Origin: Alistipes sp. UBA940
Lineage (GTDB): Bacteria > Bacteroidota > Bacteroidia > Bacteroidales > Rikenellaceae
Direction: 5' to 3'
Assembly (NCBI GenBank): GCA_002293425.1
Contig: DBDE01000033.1
Coordinates: forward strand, 45,098-70,564
Length of the DNA stretch: 25,467 bases
Shown here: piece after piece, positions 1 through 8,375 of the stretch
How positions within the stretch are numbered: position 1 is the first letter of the stretch
Layout: each line of letters opens with the position of its first letter
The notes under the pieces: model-generated
The model's input: the letters and a program-made list of their open reading frames with translations, nothing else
Database searches by the model: none
Told to the model about the DNA's origin: nothing
Program-made: the position numbers and the translations under genes

Positions 1-1974
1 ATTTGGAACCTCGTTTTCATGCAATATATTCGCCGTGCGAACGGTTCTCTGGAGCCTTTGGCGATGCGTTGTATCGACACGGGGATGGGTTTCGAGCGAC
101 TGTGTATGATCATTCAGGGCGTGCAGAGCAACTACGACACCGATGTTTTCCGGCCCACCATTTCGCGCCTGAGCGAGCTTTGCGGCAAAAAATACGGAAC
201 CTCGAAAGAGATCGACGTGGCGATGCGGGTCGTGGCCGACCACTTGCGCGCCGTGGCCTTCTCCATCGCCGACGGTCAGCTGCCGAGCAATCAGAAAGCG
301 GGCTATGTCATAAGGCGCATTTTGCGGCGTGCAGTGCGCTACGGCTACACCTATCTGGGCTTCACCGAGCCGTTCATCTGGAAACTGGTCGACGTTCTGG
401 CCCAGCAAATGGGGGGTCAATTCGGCGAACTGAGGGCACAAAAAGAGCTTATAGAAAAGGTTATTCAGGAAGAAGAGGCATCGTTTTTGAGGACGCTGGC
501 CAACGGCATCAACCTGTTGGAGGGAGTGATGGCTTCGGCAAAAGGCACGATAGACGGCCGAACGGCGTTCGAACTCTACGATACTTTCGGGTTCCCCATC
601 GACCTGACCGAACTTATCGCCAAAGAGAACGGCCTGACGGTCGACCTTGCGGGTTTCGAAAAGCATCTGGCGGCCCAAAAGGAGCGATCGAGGGGCGACG
701 CGGCGATGGAGGCGGGCGACTGGGTGGAGCTTATCCCTATCACCCAAAGCGAATTCGTGGGCTACGATACGTTGACCGCCAAAGTCCGCATAGCCCGCTA
801 TCGGTCGGTGACCAGCAAGGGCAAAACGACCTACCAGCTGGTTTTGGACCGTACGCCGTTCTATGGCAACTCGGGCGGTCAGGTGGGCGATGTGGGGATG
901 CTGGGGAGCATTCCGGTGACAGACACGTTGAAGGAGAACGGCCAGACGGTGCACGTGGTGGAGAGTTTGCCCGAAGATCTGAGCGGCGAGTTCACAGCAA
1001 CCGTCGATGCGGCGAAGCGTGCAGCCGGTGCGGCCAACCATTCGGCCACCCACCTGATGCACGAAGCATTGCGCGCCGTGCTGGGCGACCACGTAGAGCA
1101 AAAGGGTTCGCTGGTCACGCCGGAAGTGCTGCGGTTCGACTTTTCGCATTTCGGCAAAGTCGCTCCCGAAGAATTGCGCCTTGTCGAGCGCAAAGTGAAC
1201 GCCGCCATCCGTGCAAATCTGCCGCTGGATGAGGAGCGAAACTGCTCTATCGAAAAGGCAAAAGAACAGGGGGCGACGATGCTCTTCGGCGAAAAATATG
1301 GCGACAAAGTGAGGGTTGTCAGGTTCGGCGACAGCATAGAACTTTGCGGGGGTACCCACGTAGCGGCGACAGGAAGCATCGGGTTTTTCCGCATTCTCTC
1401 CGAAGGTGCCATCTCGGCGGGTGTGAGGCGCATCGAGGCGATAACAGGTGCGCGGGCGGAGGAGTACGACTATATGTTGGAAGATAGTCTGAACAGCGTG
1501 AAGGAGTTGCTCAAAAGCCCCAAGGTGGTGGAAGCGATGGAAAAACTGCTGGCCGAGAACGAAACCCTGGCTCGCGAAGTGGAGGCGATGCAACGCGAAA
1601 GAGTGGAGGGCATAGTGGAAATTTGGAGCAACGAGATAGGGAGCCTGCCGGCTCAGAACGGCGTTGTGGTGCTGGCCCGGAAGTTGGCTATGCCCGGCGA
1701 TGTGGCAAAGAATCTGGTGTTTGCGCTCAAATCGCGCTTCCCCAATGCGGCGATAATCCTGGGGTTGGAGGGCGAGAAACCCTCGTTGGCGGTCGGGTTG
1801 GGCGACGAGGTTGTGGCCCGAGGTGTGAAGGCGGGCGATGTGGTGAGAGAGGCGGCTAAAAAGATCGACGGCAGTGGCGGCGGCCAGCCTGCATTCGCTA
1901 TGGCGGGCGGCAAAAACCCCGCAGGAATGGACGAAGCGATGAGTGTTGCCGCGCAATTGATAGTTGAAAATTAA
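1..1974 (+). CDS. alaS: Alanyl-tRNA synthetase, C-terminal part (5' end outside window)
   Basis: Charges tRNA-Ala with alanine and clears mischarged Ser/Gly-tRNA. The frame is open from base 1 (IWNLVFMQY, a conserved stretch of the AlaRS catalytic domain), so the first ATG at 19 is internal. 657 residues are present; the family is usually about 870-880, so roughly 215 N-terminal residues are missing off the window edge. Visible parts are the end of the aminoacylation domain and tRNA-recognition region, the editing domain with both halves of the zinc site (HSATHLMH near codon 348 and CGGTH near codon 449), and a C-terminal C-Ala region ending in the glycine-rich DGSGGGQPAFAMAGG. gpmI follows 23 nt downstream. 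Identification is firm. Confidence 0.97.
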   Translation: MWNLVFMQYIRRANGSLEPLAMRCIDTGMGFERLCMIIQGVQSNYDTDVFRPTISRLSELCGKKYGTSKEIDVAMRVVADHLRAVAFSIADGQLPSNQKAGYVIRRILRRAVRYGYTYLGFTEPFIWKLVDVLAQQMGGQFGELRAQKELIEKVIQEEEASFLRTLANGINLLEGVMASAKGTIDGRTAFELYDTFGFPIDLTELIAKENGLTVDLAGFEKHLAAQKERSRGDAAMEAGDWVELIPITQSEFVGYDTLTAKVRIARYRSVTSKGKTTYQLVLDRTPFYGNSGGQVGDVGMLGSIPVTDTLKENGQTVHVVESLPEDLSGEFTATVDAAKRAAGAANHSATHLMHEALRAVLGDHVEQKGSLVTPEVLRFDFSHFGKVAPEELRLVERKVNAAIRANLPLDEERNCSIEKAKEQGATMLFGEKYGDKVRVVRFGDSIELCGGTHVAATGSIGFFRILSEGAISAGVRRIEAITGARAEEYDYMLEDSLNSVKELLKSPKVVEAMEKLLAENETLAREVEAMQRERVEGIVEIWSNEIGSLPAQNGVVVLARKLAMPGDVAKNLVFALKSRFPNAAIILGLEGEKPSLAVGLGDEVVARGVKAGDVVREAAKKIDGSGGGQPAFAMAGGKNPAGMDEAMSVAAQLIVEN

Positions 1975-1983
1975 TAATCATTT

Positions 1984-2003
1984 ATGAATTATGAATTATG
2001 AAT
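1984..2003. repeat. Heptanucleotide tandem repeat (ATGAATT)
   Basis: Nearly three perfect copies of ATGAATT fill the alaS-gpmI spacer and run into gpmI. ATGs fall at 1984, 1991 and 1998, one in each frame; only the last opens gpmI. Similar 7-bp repeats are often seen in Bacteroidales spacers (general knowledge). Slippage here would change which ATG is in frame with gpmI. Confidence 0.85.
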
Positions 2004-3509
2004 AAGGTTCTTTTGATGATCCTCGATGGTTGGGGAGACGGCGACAAGGGTCGCGACGACGTGATCTTTCAGGCACATCCGGAGTACATCAACTCTCTGA
2101 CCGAAAAATATCCCCACGCCGAGTTGCGCACCAGCGGCGAAGATGTCGGACTGCCCGACGGCCAGATGGGCAACAGCGAAGTGGGCCACCTCAATATCGG
2201 TGCCGGACGGGTGGTGTATCAAGACCTGGTGAAGATCAACCGCGCCATCAGGGACAACTCCATTATGCAGAATCCCGAAATCGTCAAAGCCTTCACCTAC
2301 GCCAAAGACAACGGTGTGGCCGTTCATCTGATGGGACTGGTCTCGGACGGAGGGGTGCACAGCTCGCTCGAACATTTGCTGAAACTGTGCGACATTGCCG
2401 CTCATTACGATATTCGACGGAGTTTCGTTCACTGCTTTATGGATGGGCGAGACACCGATCCCCACTCGGGAGCGGGGTTCGTCGGGCAGTTGGAGAGCCA
2501 TATCGAGGGAACACAAACCAAAATTGCCACCGTGACAGGGCGTTACTATGCGATGGACCGCGACAAACGTTGGGAGCGGGTGCGCGTGGCCTACGATGCG
2601 CTGGTGAACGGGGTGGGGGAGAGTTGCGACAGCGCGGTGGAGGGCATCGAAGCCTCCTATTCCAACGATGTGACCGACGAGTTCATAAAGCCCATCGTCA
2701 TAAAGGGTGTCGACGGGAAGATCGGCGAGGGCGACGTGGTGATATTCTTCAACTTCCGCAACGACCGCGCCAAGGAGCTGACCGAAGTGCTGACCCAAAA
2801 AGATATGCCCGATCAGGGGATGCACACCCTGCCGCTCTACTACTGTACTATGACGCCATACGACGCCACATTTAAGGGGTTGCACGTGTTGTTCGATAAA
2901 GAAAATGTTCATAATCCATTAGGGGAGTATTTGTCTTCGCTGGGCCTGAAGCAACTGCGGATCGCTGAGACGGAAAAGTATGCCCACGTCACCTTTTTCC
3001 TTAATGGCGGCCGCGAGGCAGTGTTCGAGGGCGAAGAGCGCATTCTGGTGCCGTCGCCCAAAGTCGCAACCTACGACCTGCAACCCGAGATGAGTGCGCC
3101 CGAGGTGGCTTCGCGGCTGGTCGAAGCCATAAATTCGCGCAAGTTCGACTTCATCGCTCTGAACTTTGCCAACGGCGATATGGTGGGCCACACGGGGGTG
3201 TACGACGCTATCGTGAAGGCTGTTCAGACGGTCGACAAGTGTGCGGGCGAGGTGATAGAAGCGGCCAAGGCGAACGGCTACGAGGTGGTGATAATTGCCG
3301 ACCACGGGAATGCCGACCACGCGCTGAATGCCGACGGGTCGCCCAACACGGCCCACTCGCTCAATCCGGTGCCGATAATTGTGGTCTCAGATCGGGTTAA
3401 GGCTGTTTCGGACGGGGTTCTGGCCGACGTGGCACCGACCATTCTTGCCCTTATGGGCGCACCCCAACCCAGCGAGATGACGGGAAAGGTGCTGGTGGAG
3501 ATGAAATAA
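1998..3509 (+). CDS. gpmI: 2,3-bisphosphoglycerate-independent phosphoglycerate mutase
   Basis: Interconverts 3- and 2-phosphoglycerate in cytosolic glycolysis and gluconeogenesis using two Mn ions and a phosphoserine intermediate. 503 residues, normal for the family (about 505-515). The N-terminus MILDGWG gives the first metal ligand. GQMGNSEVGHLNIGAG (from about residue 55) holds the phosphorylated serine, S60. DGRDTDPHSG, FFNFRNDRAKE and the C-terminal IIADHGNADH and TAHS stretches supply further metal and substrate ligands. The start is the third ATG of a heptanucleotide repeat, the only one in frame. Probably co-transcribed with alaS; a small AT-rich gene follows after 25 nt. Confidence 0.97.
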   Translation: MNKVLLMILDGWGDGDKGRDDVIFQAHPEYINSLTEKYPHAELRTSGEDVGLPDGQMGNSEVGHLNIGAGRVVYQDLVKINRAIRDNSIMQNPEIVKAFTYAKDNGVAVHLMGLVSDGGVHSSLEHLLKLCDIAAHYDIRRSFVHCFMDGRDTDPHSGAGFVGQLESHIEGTQTKIATVTGRYYAMDRDKRWERVRVAYDALVNGVGESCDSAVEGIEASYSNDVTDEFIKPIVIKGVDGKIGEGDVVIFFNFRNDRAKELTEVLTQKDMPDQGMHTLPLYYCTMTPYDATFKGLHVLFDKENVHNPLGEYLSSLGLKQLRIAETEKYAHVTFFLNGGREAVFEGEERILVPSPKVATYDLQPEMSAPEVASRLVEAINSRKFDFIALNFANGDMVGHTGVYDAIVKAVQTVDKCAGEVIEAAKANGYEVVIIADHGNADHALNADGSPNTAHSLNPVPIIVVSDRVKAVSDGVLADVAPTILALMGAPQPSEMTGKVLVEMK

Positions 3510-3534
3510 CAACTTAAATAGCTATATCATCATT

Positions 3535-3891
3535 ATGGAAACTTTTGCAGGTATCTTGGGATTTGTGTTTATTATTTTCGGCATCTTACAAATTATTCTG
3601 TTTTTCAAACTTTGGGGAATGACTAATGATGTTAGCGAAATAAAACGAAAGTATCTTTCACAAAAAGATGCACCACAAAGAATTTCCAATAATGCGGCAA
3701 AGACATCTTTCTGTGGCTTTAACAACGGAGATTTGGTCGTTGAACTGAAAACAGAAAGACAGATGAGATTCAGAGAAGTATCGGACAATGGGAAGTTAAT
3801 CTGTTCTGATGGAAATCATATTGTGGGAGAATTTGATCCATCCGAATTGATGGATTTTGACAAGTGGGTGAAGGATATTTACAAAAAATGA
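3535..3891 (+). CDS. Small single-pass membrane protein, unknown function
   Basis: 118 residues with one hydrophobic N-terminal segment (about residues 4-27, LGFVFIIFGILQIILFF), then a short basic stretch and a soluble domain of about 75 residues ending in DFDKWVKDIYKK. No family recognised. The segment could be a membrane anchor; there is no lipobox. The gene is visibly more AT-rich than gpmI and the transporter on either side. Its stop shares an ATGA with the proposed start of the SulP gene, which argues that it is translated and coupled to the transporter. Function cannot be inferred; an accessory role for the transporter is a guess from position only. Confidence 0.7.
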   Translation: METFAGILGFVFIIFGILQIILFFKLWGMTNDVSEIKRKYLSQKDAPQRISNNAAKTSFCGFNNGDLVVELKTERQMRFREVSDNGKLICSDGNHIVGEFDPSELMDFDKWVKDIYKK

Positions 3892-5573
3892 GAAGCATAT
3901 TGTCGGATATTTTTCGGCCGAAGTTGCTCGATACCCTCAAAGGGTATGGCCGTGAGCAGCTGGGGGCCGACGTAATGAGTGGCGTAATCGTCGGTATCGT
4001 CGCCCTGCCTCTGGCCATCGCCTTCGGGATCGCAAGCGGCGTAACCCCCGAAAAAGGGCTTATCACGGCCGTCATTGCCGGTTTCATCATCTCGCTGCTG
4101 GGCGGAAGCAGGGTGCAAATCGGCGGCCCGACCGGCGCATTCATCGTCATCGTCTACGGAATCGTTCAGCAATTCGGCACCAGCGGGCTCATCGTGGCGA
4201 CAATTATGGCGGGCGTGATGCTGGTCGCGATGGGGCTTCTGAGGCTGGGAACCATCATCAGGTTTATCCCATACCCCGTCGTGGTGGGCTTCACGAGCGG
4301 TATTGCGCTGACCATTTTTGCCACCCAGGTGAACGATTTCCTGGGTCTTGGCCTTGCCGACGTGCCCGCCGAATTTACCGACAAGTGGGCACTTTACGGG
4401 CAACACATCCTCGACTTTAATCCTCTGGCGTTCGGGGTCGGGGTTCTGACGGTGGCCGTTATCTTTCTGATGCCCAGAGTGTCGAAAAAGATCCCCGGGT
4501 CGCTCGTGGCGATAGTGGCGATGACTTTTGTCGTTTGGATCCTGCGCGAATATTGCGGTATTTCGGGCATCGAGACTATTGGGGACAGGTTTTCGCTGGG
4601 GGCAATGAGTGTGGCCGTGGAGGCTCCGCAGATAGATTTTGCAATGGTGCGGACGCTGCTTCCCGCCGCCTTCACCATCGCGATGCTGGGGGCTATCGAG
4701 TCGCTACTTTCGGCGACCGTGGCCGACGGGGCGACGGGCGACAGGCACAACTCCAACACCGAACTCATCGCGCAGGGTGCGGCCAACATCATCACCCCGT
4801 TTTTCGGCGGCATTCCCGCCACGGGAGCCATTGCGCGCACTATGACCAACATCAACAACGGCGGCCGGACACCCGTTGCGGGGTTGGTACACGCCGTTGT
4901 GCTGCTCTTGATAACGCTGTTTCTGGGCTCGTTGACGCGCCATATTCCGATGGCGTGCCTGGCCGGAATTTTGGTCGTCGTGGCCTACAATATGAGCGAA
5001 TGGCGCGGCTTTTTGGCGTTGGTGAAGGGTGAAAAAGCAGCCGCTGCGGTGCTTGTGGCCACGTTTGTGCTCACCGTGCTGTTCGATCTGACCGTTGCGA
5101 TCCAGATTGGCCTTTTGATGGCGGTCGTGATCTTCATCAAGCGCGTTTCGGACTCGTCGACAGTGTCGGCATTCCGGCAACAGGTGGCCGGAAACGACTA
5201 TGTCGAGGGCGGCGTGGATTCCGAGCAATTGGAGTTGCCGGCGCGGGTGGAGGTGTACGAGATCGAGGGTCCATTCTTTTTCGGCATAGCGGGCAAGTTC
5301 GACGAAGTGATGAAAATCCTGGGCGACAGGCCGCTGGTGCGCATAATCCGGATGCGCAAAGTGCCTTTTGTCGACTCGACGGGGGCGCACAACCTGCGAA
5401 ATCTCATCAAAATGTCGCACCGCGAAGGCATCACGATCCTGCTTTCCGGCGTCAACGAGGGCGTGCGTAATACGCTGAAAATCAATGGGATAGAGGAGCT
5501 CGTCGGGCGCGAAAATGTTTTGTCCAACATCAACCAGGCCATCGAACGCGCGCGACAACTGACCGATGGCTGA
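3888..5573 (+). CDS. SulP-family anion transporter with STAS domain
   Basis: Inner-membrane anion permease of the SLC26/SulP family; substrate could be sulfate or bicarbonate and cannot be decided here. 561 residues from ATG 3888. An in-frame start at 3864 would overlap the upstream gene further, and 3888 gives a clean ATGA overlap. The N-terminal half is polytopic with SulP features (IVGIVALPLAIAFGIASG, GPTGAFIVIVYGIV, ATVADGATGDRHNSNTELIAQG and GIPATGAIARTMTNI). A cytoplasmic STAS domain covers about residues 440-555, with the FVDSTGAHNL loop that carries the conserved serine in STAS proteins. The downstream U32 gene starts inside its last codons, overlapping 8 nt, so the two are likely coupled in translation. 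Confidence 0.93.
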   Translation: MRSILSDIFRPKLLDTLKGYGREQLGADVMSGVIVGIVALPLAIAFGIASGVTPEKGLITAVIAGFIISLLGGSRVQIGGPTGAFIVIVYGIVQQFGTSGLIVATIMAGVMLVAMGLLRLGTIIRFIPYPVVVGFTSGIALTIFATQVNDFLGLGLADVPAEFTDKWALYGQHILDFNPLAFGVGVLTVAVIFLMPRVSKKIPGSLVAIVAMTFVVWILREYCGISGIETIGDRFSLGAMSVAVEAPQIDFAMVRTLLPAAFTIAMLGAIESLLSATVADGATGDRHNSNTELIAQGAANIITPFFGGIPATGAIARTMTNINNGGRTPVAGLVHAVVLLLITLFLGSLTRHIPMACLAGILVVVAYNMSEWRGFLALVKGEKAAAAVLVATFVLTVLFDLTVAIQIGLLMAVVIFIKRVSDSSTVSAFRQQVAGNDYVEGGVDSEQLELPARVEVYEIEGPFFFGIAGKFDEVMKILGDRPLVRIIRMRKVPFVDSTGAHNLRNLIKMSHREGITILLSGVNEGVRNTLKINGIEELVGRENVLSNINQAIERARQLTDG

Positions 5574-7485
5574 TCGTGTAAAGTTGGAATTGCTGGCCCC
5601 GGCGCGCGATTTGGAGGCGGGTCTGGCGGCCATCGAATCGGGTGCGGACGCGGTCTACATAGGCGGTCCGGGCTTTGGCGCGCGTAGTTCGGCGGGCAAC
5701 TCGGTCGACGATATTGCGCGGCTGGTCGAGGCGGCCCATCTGTTTGGTGCCCGGGTCTATGTAGCCCTAAACACGCTTGTTTTCGAACGCGAACTCGCTG
5801 ATGCTCAGGCAGTTGCGCAATCTTTGGTGGACGTCGGAGCGGATGCGTTGATAGTCCAGGATATGGCCTTTTTGCGTATGGGGCTTCGGGGCGACGTGGA
5901 ATTTCACGCTTCGACCCAGATGACCAATATGACGCCCGAATGGGTGCGATTTCTGGGCGAGACGGGCTTCAGCAGGGTTATTTTGGAGCGCGCCCTCTCT
6001 TTACGCGAGGTGCGCCAGATTTGCAGTTATTGTCAGGGAGCGGTCGAGTTGGAGGCCTTCGTCCACGGCGCGATATGCGTCGGTTTTTCGGGTCGCTGCT
6101 ATCTGTCGCGAGCTATGTCCGACGGGGCCCGGAGCGGCAATCGGGGCACCTGTTCGCAACCGTGTCGCCTGCCATGGGACCTCGTGGATGGCTCCGGACG
6201 CACTTTGGAGAGGGGCAAGCACCTCCTTTCGGTGCTCGATCTGGACCTCTCCGACCGCCTCGGCGAACTGATCGACGCGGGTATCACGTCGTTCAAAATC
6301 GAGGGTCGATTGAAGGACTCGGTGTATGTTCGCAACGTCGTAAGTCATTATCACTCAGCACTTAACGCCGCTATTGCCGAGCGAAATGGGTTCGTTCGTG
6401 CTTCGGCGGGTCGCAGCGTTCCCGACTTCGCGCCCGACCCTGCAAAATCATTTACCCGCGGCTCCTCACACTACTTTTTCGATGGCTGGGGACGCGATTT
6501 TCCCGATCGAAATGTGCTTTCAGACAGCCCAAAATCGAAGGGCGAACCGCTCGGAACGGTACGCAAAGTAGCCTGCGACCGCACCGGAGGTTGGTGGATC
6601 GCGCTTGACGCGGGCATTTCTGCTGTCTCTGCGGGTGACGGTTTATGCTTTTTTGTCGATGGCGAGCTCCGCGGTACGAACGTCAATCGGGTGATCGACG
6701 GTCACGTCTATCTCAATGATAATCAAGGAGTTACGGTCGGTACAAAGATTTTCCGCAATTACGATCACGCCTTTTCGCGCGCGGTTCGCAACAGCCGCAC
6801 AAGGCGCAGGATCGGGGTCGTAGCCACGATCGAAATGGGTGCTGAAAGCTTCACCGTAACCTTCAAGGACGAGACCGGAATCGCGGTTACAGCATCTCGT
6901 AGCAGCGATTTCGAACCAGCGCGCGATGTTGAAAAGATGGCTTCGACCCTTTCCCACGAGCTCTCTCGCTCCGGCGACACGATTTTTGAAGTTTCGGTCG
7001 ATTATCATCCGTCGCTTACAAAGCGACAGACGACAACTGAACAGGAAAAATTAGTCTATTTTATTCCTGTTTCGATCATTTCCGCTCTTCGTCGAGAGGG
7101 TCTGAACAAGCTCTTGGAAGCGCGCAAAAAGATTGTTCCATCGCGCAATCGCGCAATCGAAAATCCCGTAGCAAAGCTTCCGCAATCATATGCGAAATCT
7201 GTTGATAATGCTGTGAATAGCCTGTCTCGACACTTTTATACCGATCACGGAGCTGTCGATTTCGTTCCTTCGCCCGAGGTGCAGCAGGACCTTTCAGGTT
7301 CGACGGTGATGACCACTCGATACTGCCTGCGTCGTGAACTTGGTATCTGTCGCTTTGACGGCGACAGATGTTTATCATCTCAAAAAAATAGCGATAATTC
7401 GCCTCTTTTGCTGGTACACGGTTCGACCCGCCTGCGCCTCTATTTCGATTGCGAAAACTGCACAATGACCCTCGTAAAACTATGA
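5566..7485 (+). CDS. rlhA: U32-family protein, RlhA type (23S rRNA C2501 hydroxylation)
   Basis: 639 residues, close to E. coli RlhA (about 650), a member of the former 'peptidase U32' family now linked to hydroxylation of 23S rRNA cytidine 2501. The N-terminal barrel begins KLELLAPARDLEAGLAAIESGADAVY-like. Residues 163-181 match the U32 signature E-x-F-x(2)-G-A-I-C-x(4)-G-x-C-x-L-S, followed by CSQPCRLPW; these cysteines are proposed Fe-S ligands. A DUF3656-like middle region and a C-terminal RYCLRRELGIC plus FDCENCTM complete the long RlhA architecture rather than a short UbiU/V type. Two 23-nt palindromic elements lie in the C-terminal third (7008 and 7346). ATG 5566 overlaps the transporter stop by 8 nt. 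Family is firm; the exact substrate is inferred. Confidence 0.88.
   Translation: MADRVKLELLAPARDLEAGLAAIESGADAVYIGGPGFGARSSAGNSVDDIARLVEAAHLFGARVYVALNTLVFERELADAQAVAQSLVDVGADALIVQDMAFLRMGLRGDVEFHASTQMTNMTPEWVRFLGETGFSRVILERALSLREVRQICSYCQGAVELEAFVHGAICVGFSGRCYLSRAMSDGARSGNRGTCSQPCRLPWDLVDGSGRTLERGKHLLSVLDLDLSDRLGELIDAGITSFKIEGRLKDSVYVRNVVSHYHSALNAAIAERNGFVRASAGRSVPDFAPDPAKSFTRGSSHYFFDGWGRDFPDRNVLSDSPKSKGEPLGTVRKVACDRTGGWWIALDAGISAVSAGDGLCFFVDGELRGTNVNRVIDGHVYLNDNQGVTVGTKIFRNYDHAFSRAVRNSRTRRRIGVVATIEMGAESFTVTFKDETGIAVTASRSSDFEPARDVEKMASTLSHELSRSGDTIFEVSVDYHPSLTKRQTTTEQEKLVYFIPVSIISALRREGLNKLLEARKKIVPSRNRAIENPVAKLPQSYAKSVDNAVNSLSRHFYTDHGAVDFVPSPEVQQDLSGSTVMTTRYCLRRELGICRFDGDRCLSSQKNSDNSPLLLVHGSTRLRLYFDCENCTMTLVKL
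7008..7030 (+). repeat. Intragenic palindromic element, copy A
   Basis: A 23-nt element with arms TCCGTCGCTT and AAGCGACAGA around ACA; one mismatch in 10 bp. It lies inside the U32 gene and is read as PSLTKRQ. It matches copy C, read in that gene's sense, at 22 of 23 positions. It falls just before the conserved YFIPVSIISALRREGLNKL segment. Confidence 0.85.
7346..7368 (+). repeat. Intragenic palindromic element, copy B
   Basis: A 23-nt element with perfect arms; adding one base on each side gives ATCTGTCGC (7345-7353) and GCGACAGAT (7361-7369) around TTTGACG. It lies in the U32 gene right after the conserved RYCLRRELGIC and is read as CRFDGDR, a different frame from copy A. It matches copy D, in coding sense, at 21 of 23 positions. 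Confidence 0.85.
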
Positions 7486-8375
7486 AAAATCTGCACTATC
7501 TGAATCCGCAACTCGCTGATTATGAGCTAATTGATAGCGGCAACTTTGCCAAACTCGAACGTTTCGGACAGTACATAACGCTTCGGCCCGAACCACAGGC
7601 TCTCTGGCAGCCTTCGTTGCCGGCCGAGGAGTGGGATCGCCTTGCCGATGCCGTCTTCGAGCGCGCAAAAACTGCCTCCGGAGCCGATGAAAAGGGGCAT
7701 TGGCAACTGCGAAAAGGGATGCCCGAACGGTGGACGATGGGGTACGAAAATGGCGGACTGAGGATGCGTATTCGCCTGGCACTCACGGGTTTCAAGCACG
7801 TCGGCGTCTTTCCCGAGCAGGCCGAGAATTGGGATTTCATCTATCGAAATTGCCTCGAAAAGTCGTCGCCGCGGGTGCTGAATTTGTTTGCGTACACGGG
7901 TGGTGCGACTCTGGCGGCGCGGGCCGGTGGGGCTGAGGTGACCCACGTCGATTCGGTTCGACAAACGGTCAGTTGGGCGCGTGACAATCTGATACTCAGC
8001 GAGTTAGCTGAAGATGGTGTTCGATGGATAGTGGACGATGCACTGAAATTTGTTCGCCGCGAAGTGCGTCGAGGTAACAAATATGATGGTATAATTCTCG
8101 ATCCGCCGGCATATGGTCGTGGTCCCGACGGCGAGAAATGGGTGCTCGAACAGGGCCTTGATGAGATGCTGGATTTATGCTCGCAACTACTTGATCGTCA
8201 AGGATTTATGGTGCTGAATTTGTACTCGATGGGGGTGTCGGCTTTGGTCGCCCGCACCGCTGTTCACGCCCGTTTCGGAGCTCCCGCACAGGAGCAGTTC
8301 GGTGAACTTTTTGTTACCGATCGCACGGGCAAAGAGCTTCCGCTCGGAGTATACTATCGGCTTAACCGAGAGTGA
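7482..8375 (+). CDS. RlmI-like class I SAM-dependent RNA methyltransferase
   Basis: 297 residues from ATG 7482, which shares ATGA with the U32 stop; the longer in-frame start at 7449 would overlap that gene by 37 nt. An N-terminal small domain (FGQYITLRPEPQALWQP) precedes a Rossmann methyltransferase fold: motif I VLNLFAYTGGATLAAR begins near residue 132 and the catalytic-loop motif LDPPAYGRG holds D207-Y211. This matches the Methyltrans_SAM (RlmI/RlmK-like) group, whose characterised members methylate 23S rRNA cytosines at C5. A typical catalytic cysteine of RlmI is not evident, so the target is uncertain. Its 3' end overlaps the convergent methyltransferase gene by 14 nt. Likely co-transcribed with the U32 gene. 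Confidence 0.86.
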   Translation: MKNLHYLNPQLADYELIDSGNFAKLERFGQYITLRPEPQALWQPSLPAEEWDRLADAVFERAKTASGADEKGHWQLRKGMPERWTMGYENGGLRMRIRLALTGFKHVGVFPEQAENWDFIYRNCLEKSSPRVLNLFAYTGGATLAARAGGAEVTHVDSVRQTVSWARDNLILSELAEDGVRWIVDDALKFVRREVRRGNKYDGIILDPPAYGRGPDGEKWVLEQGLDEMLDLCSQLLDRQGFMVLNLYSMGVSALVARTAVHARFGAPAQEQFGELFVTDRTGKELPLGVYYRLNRE

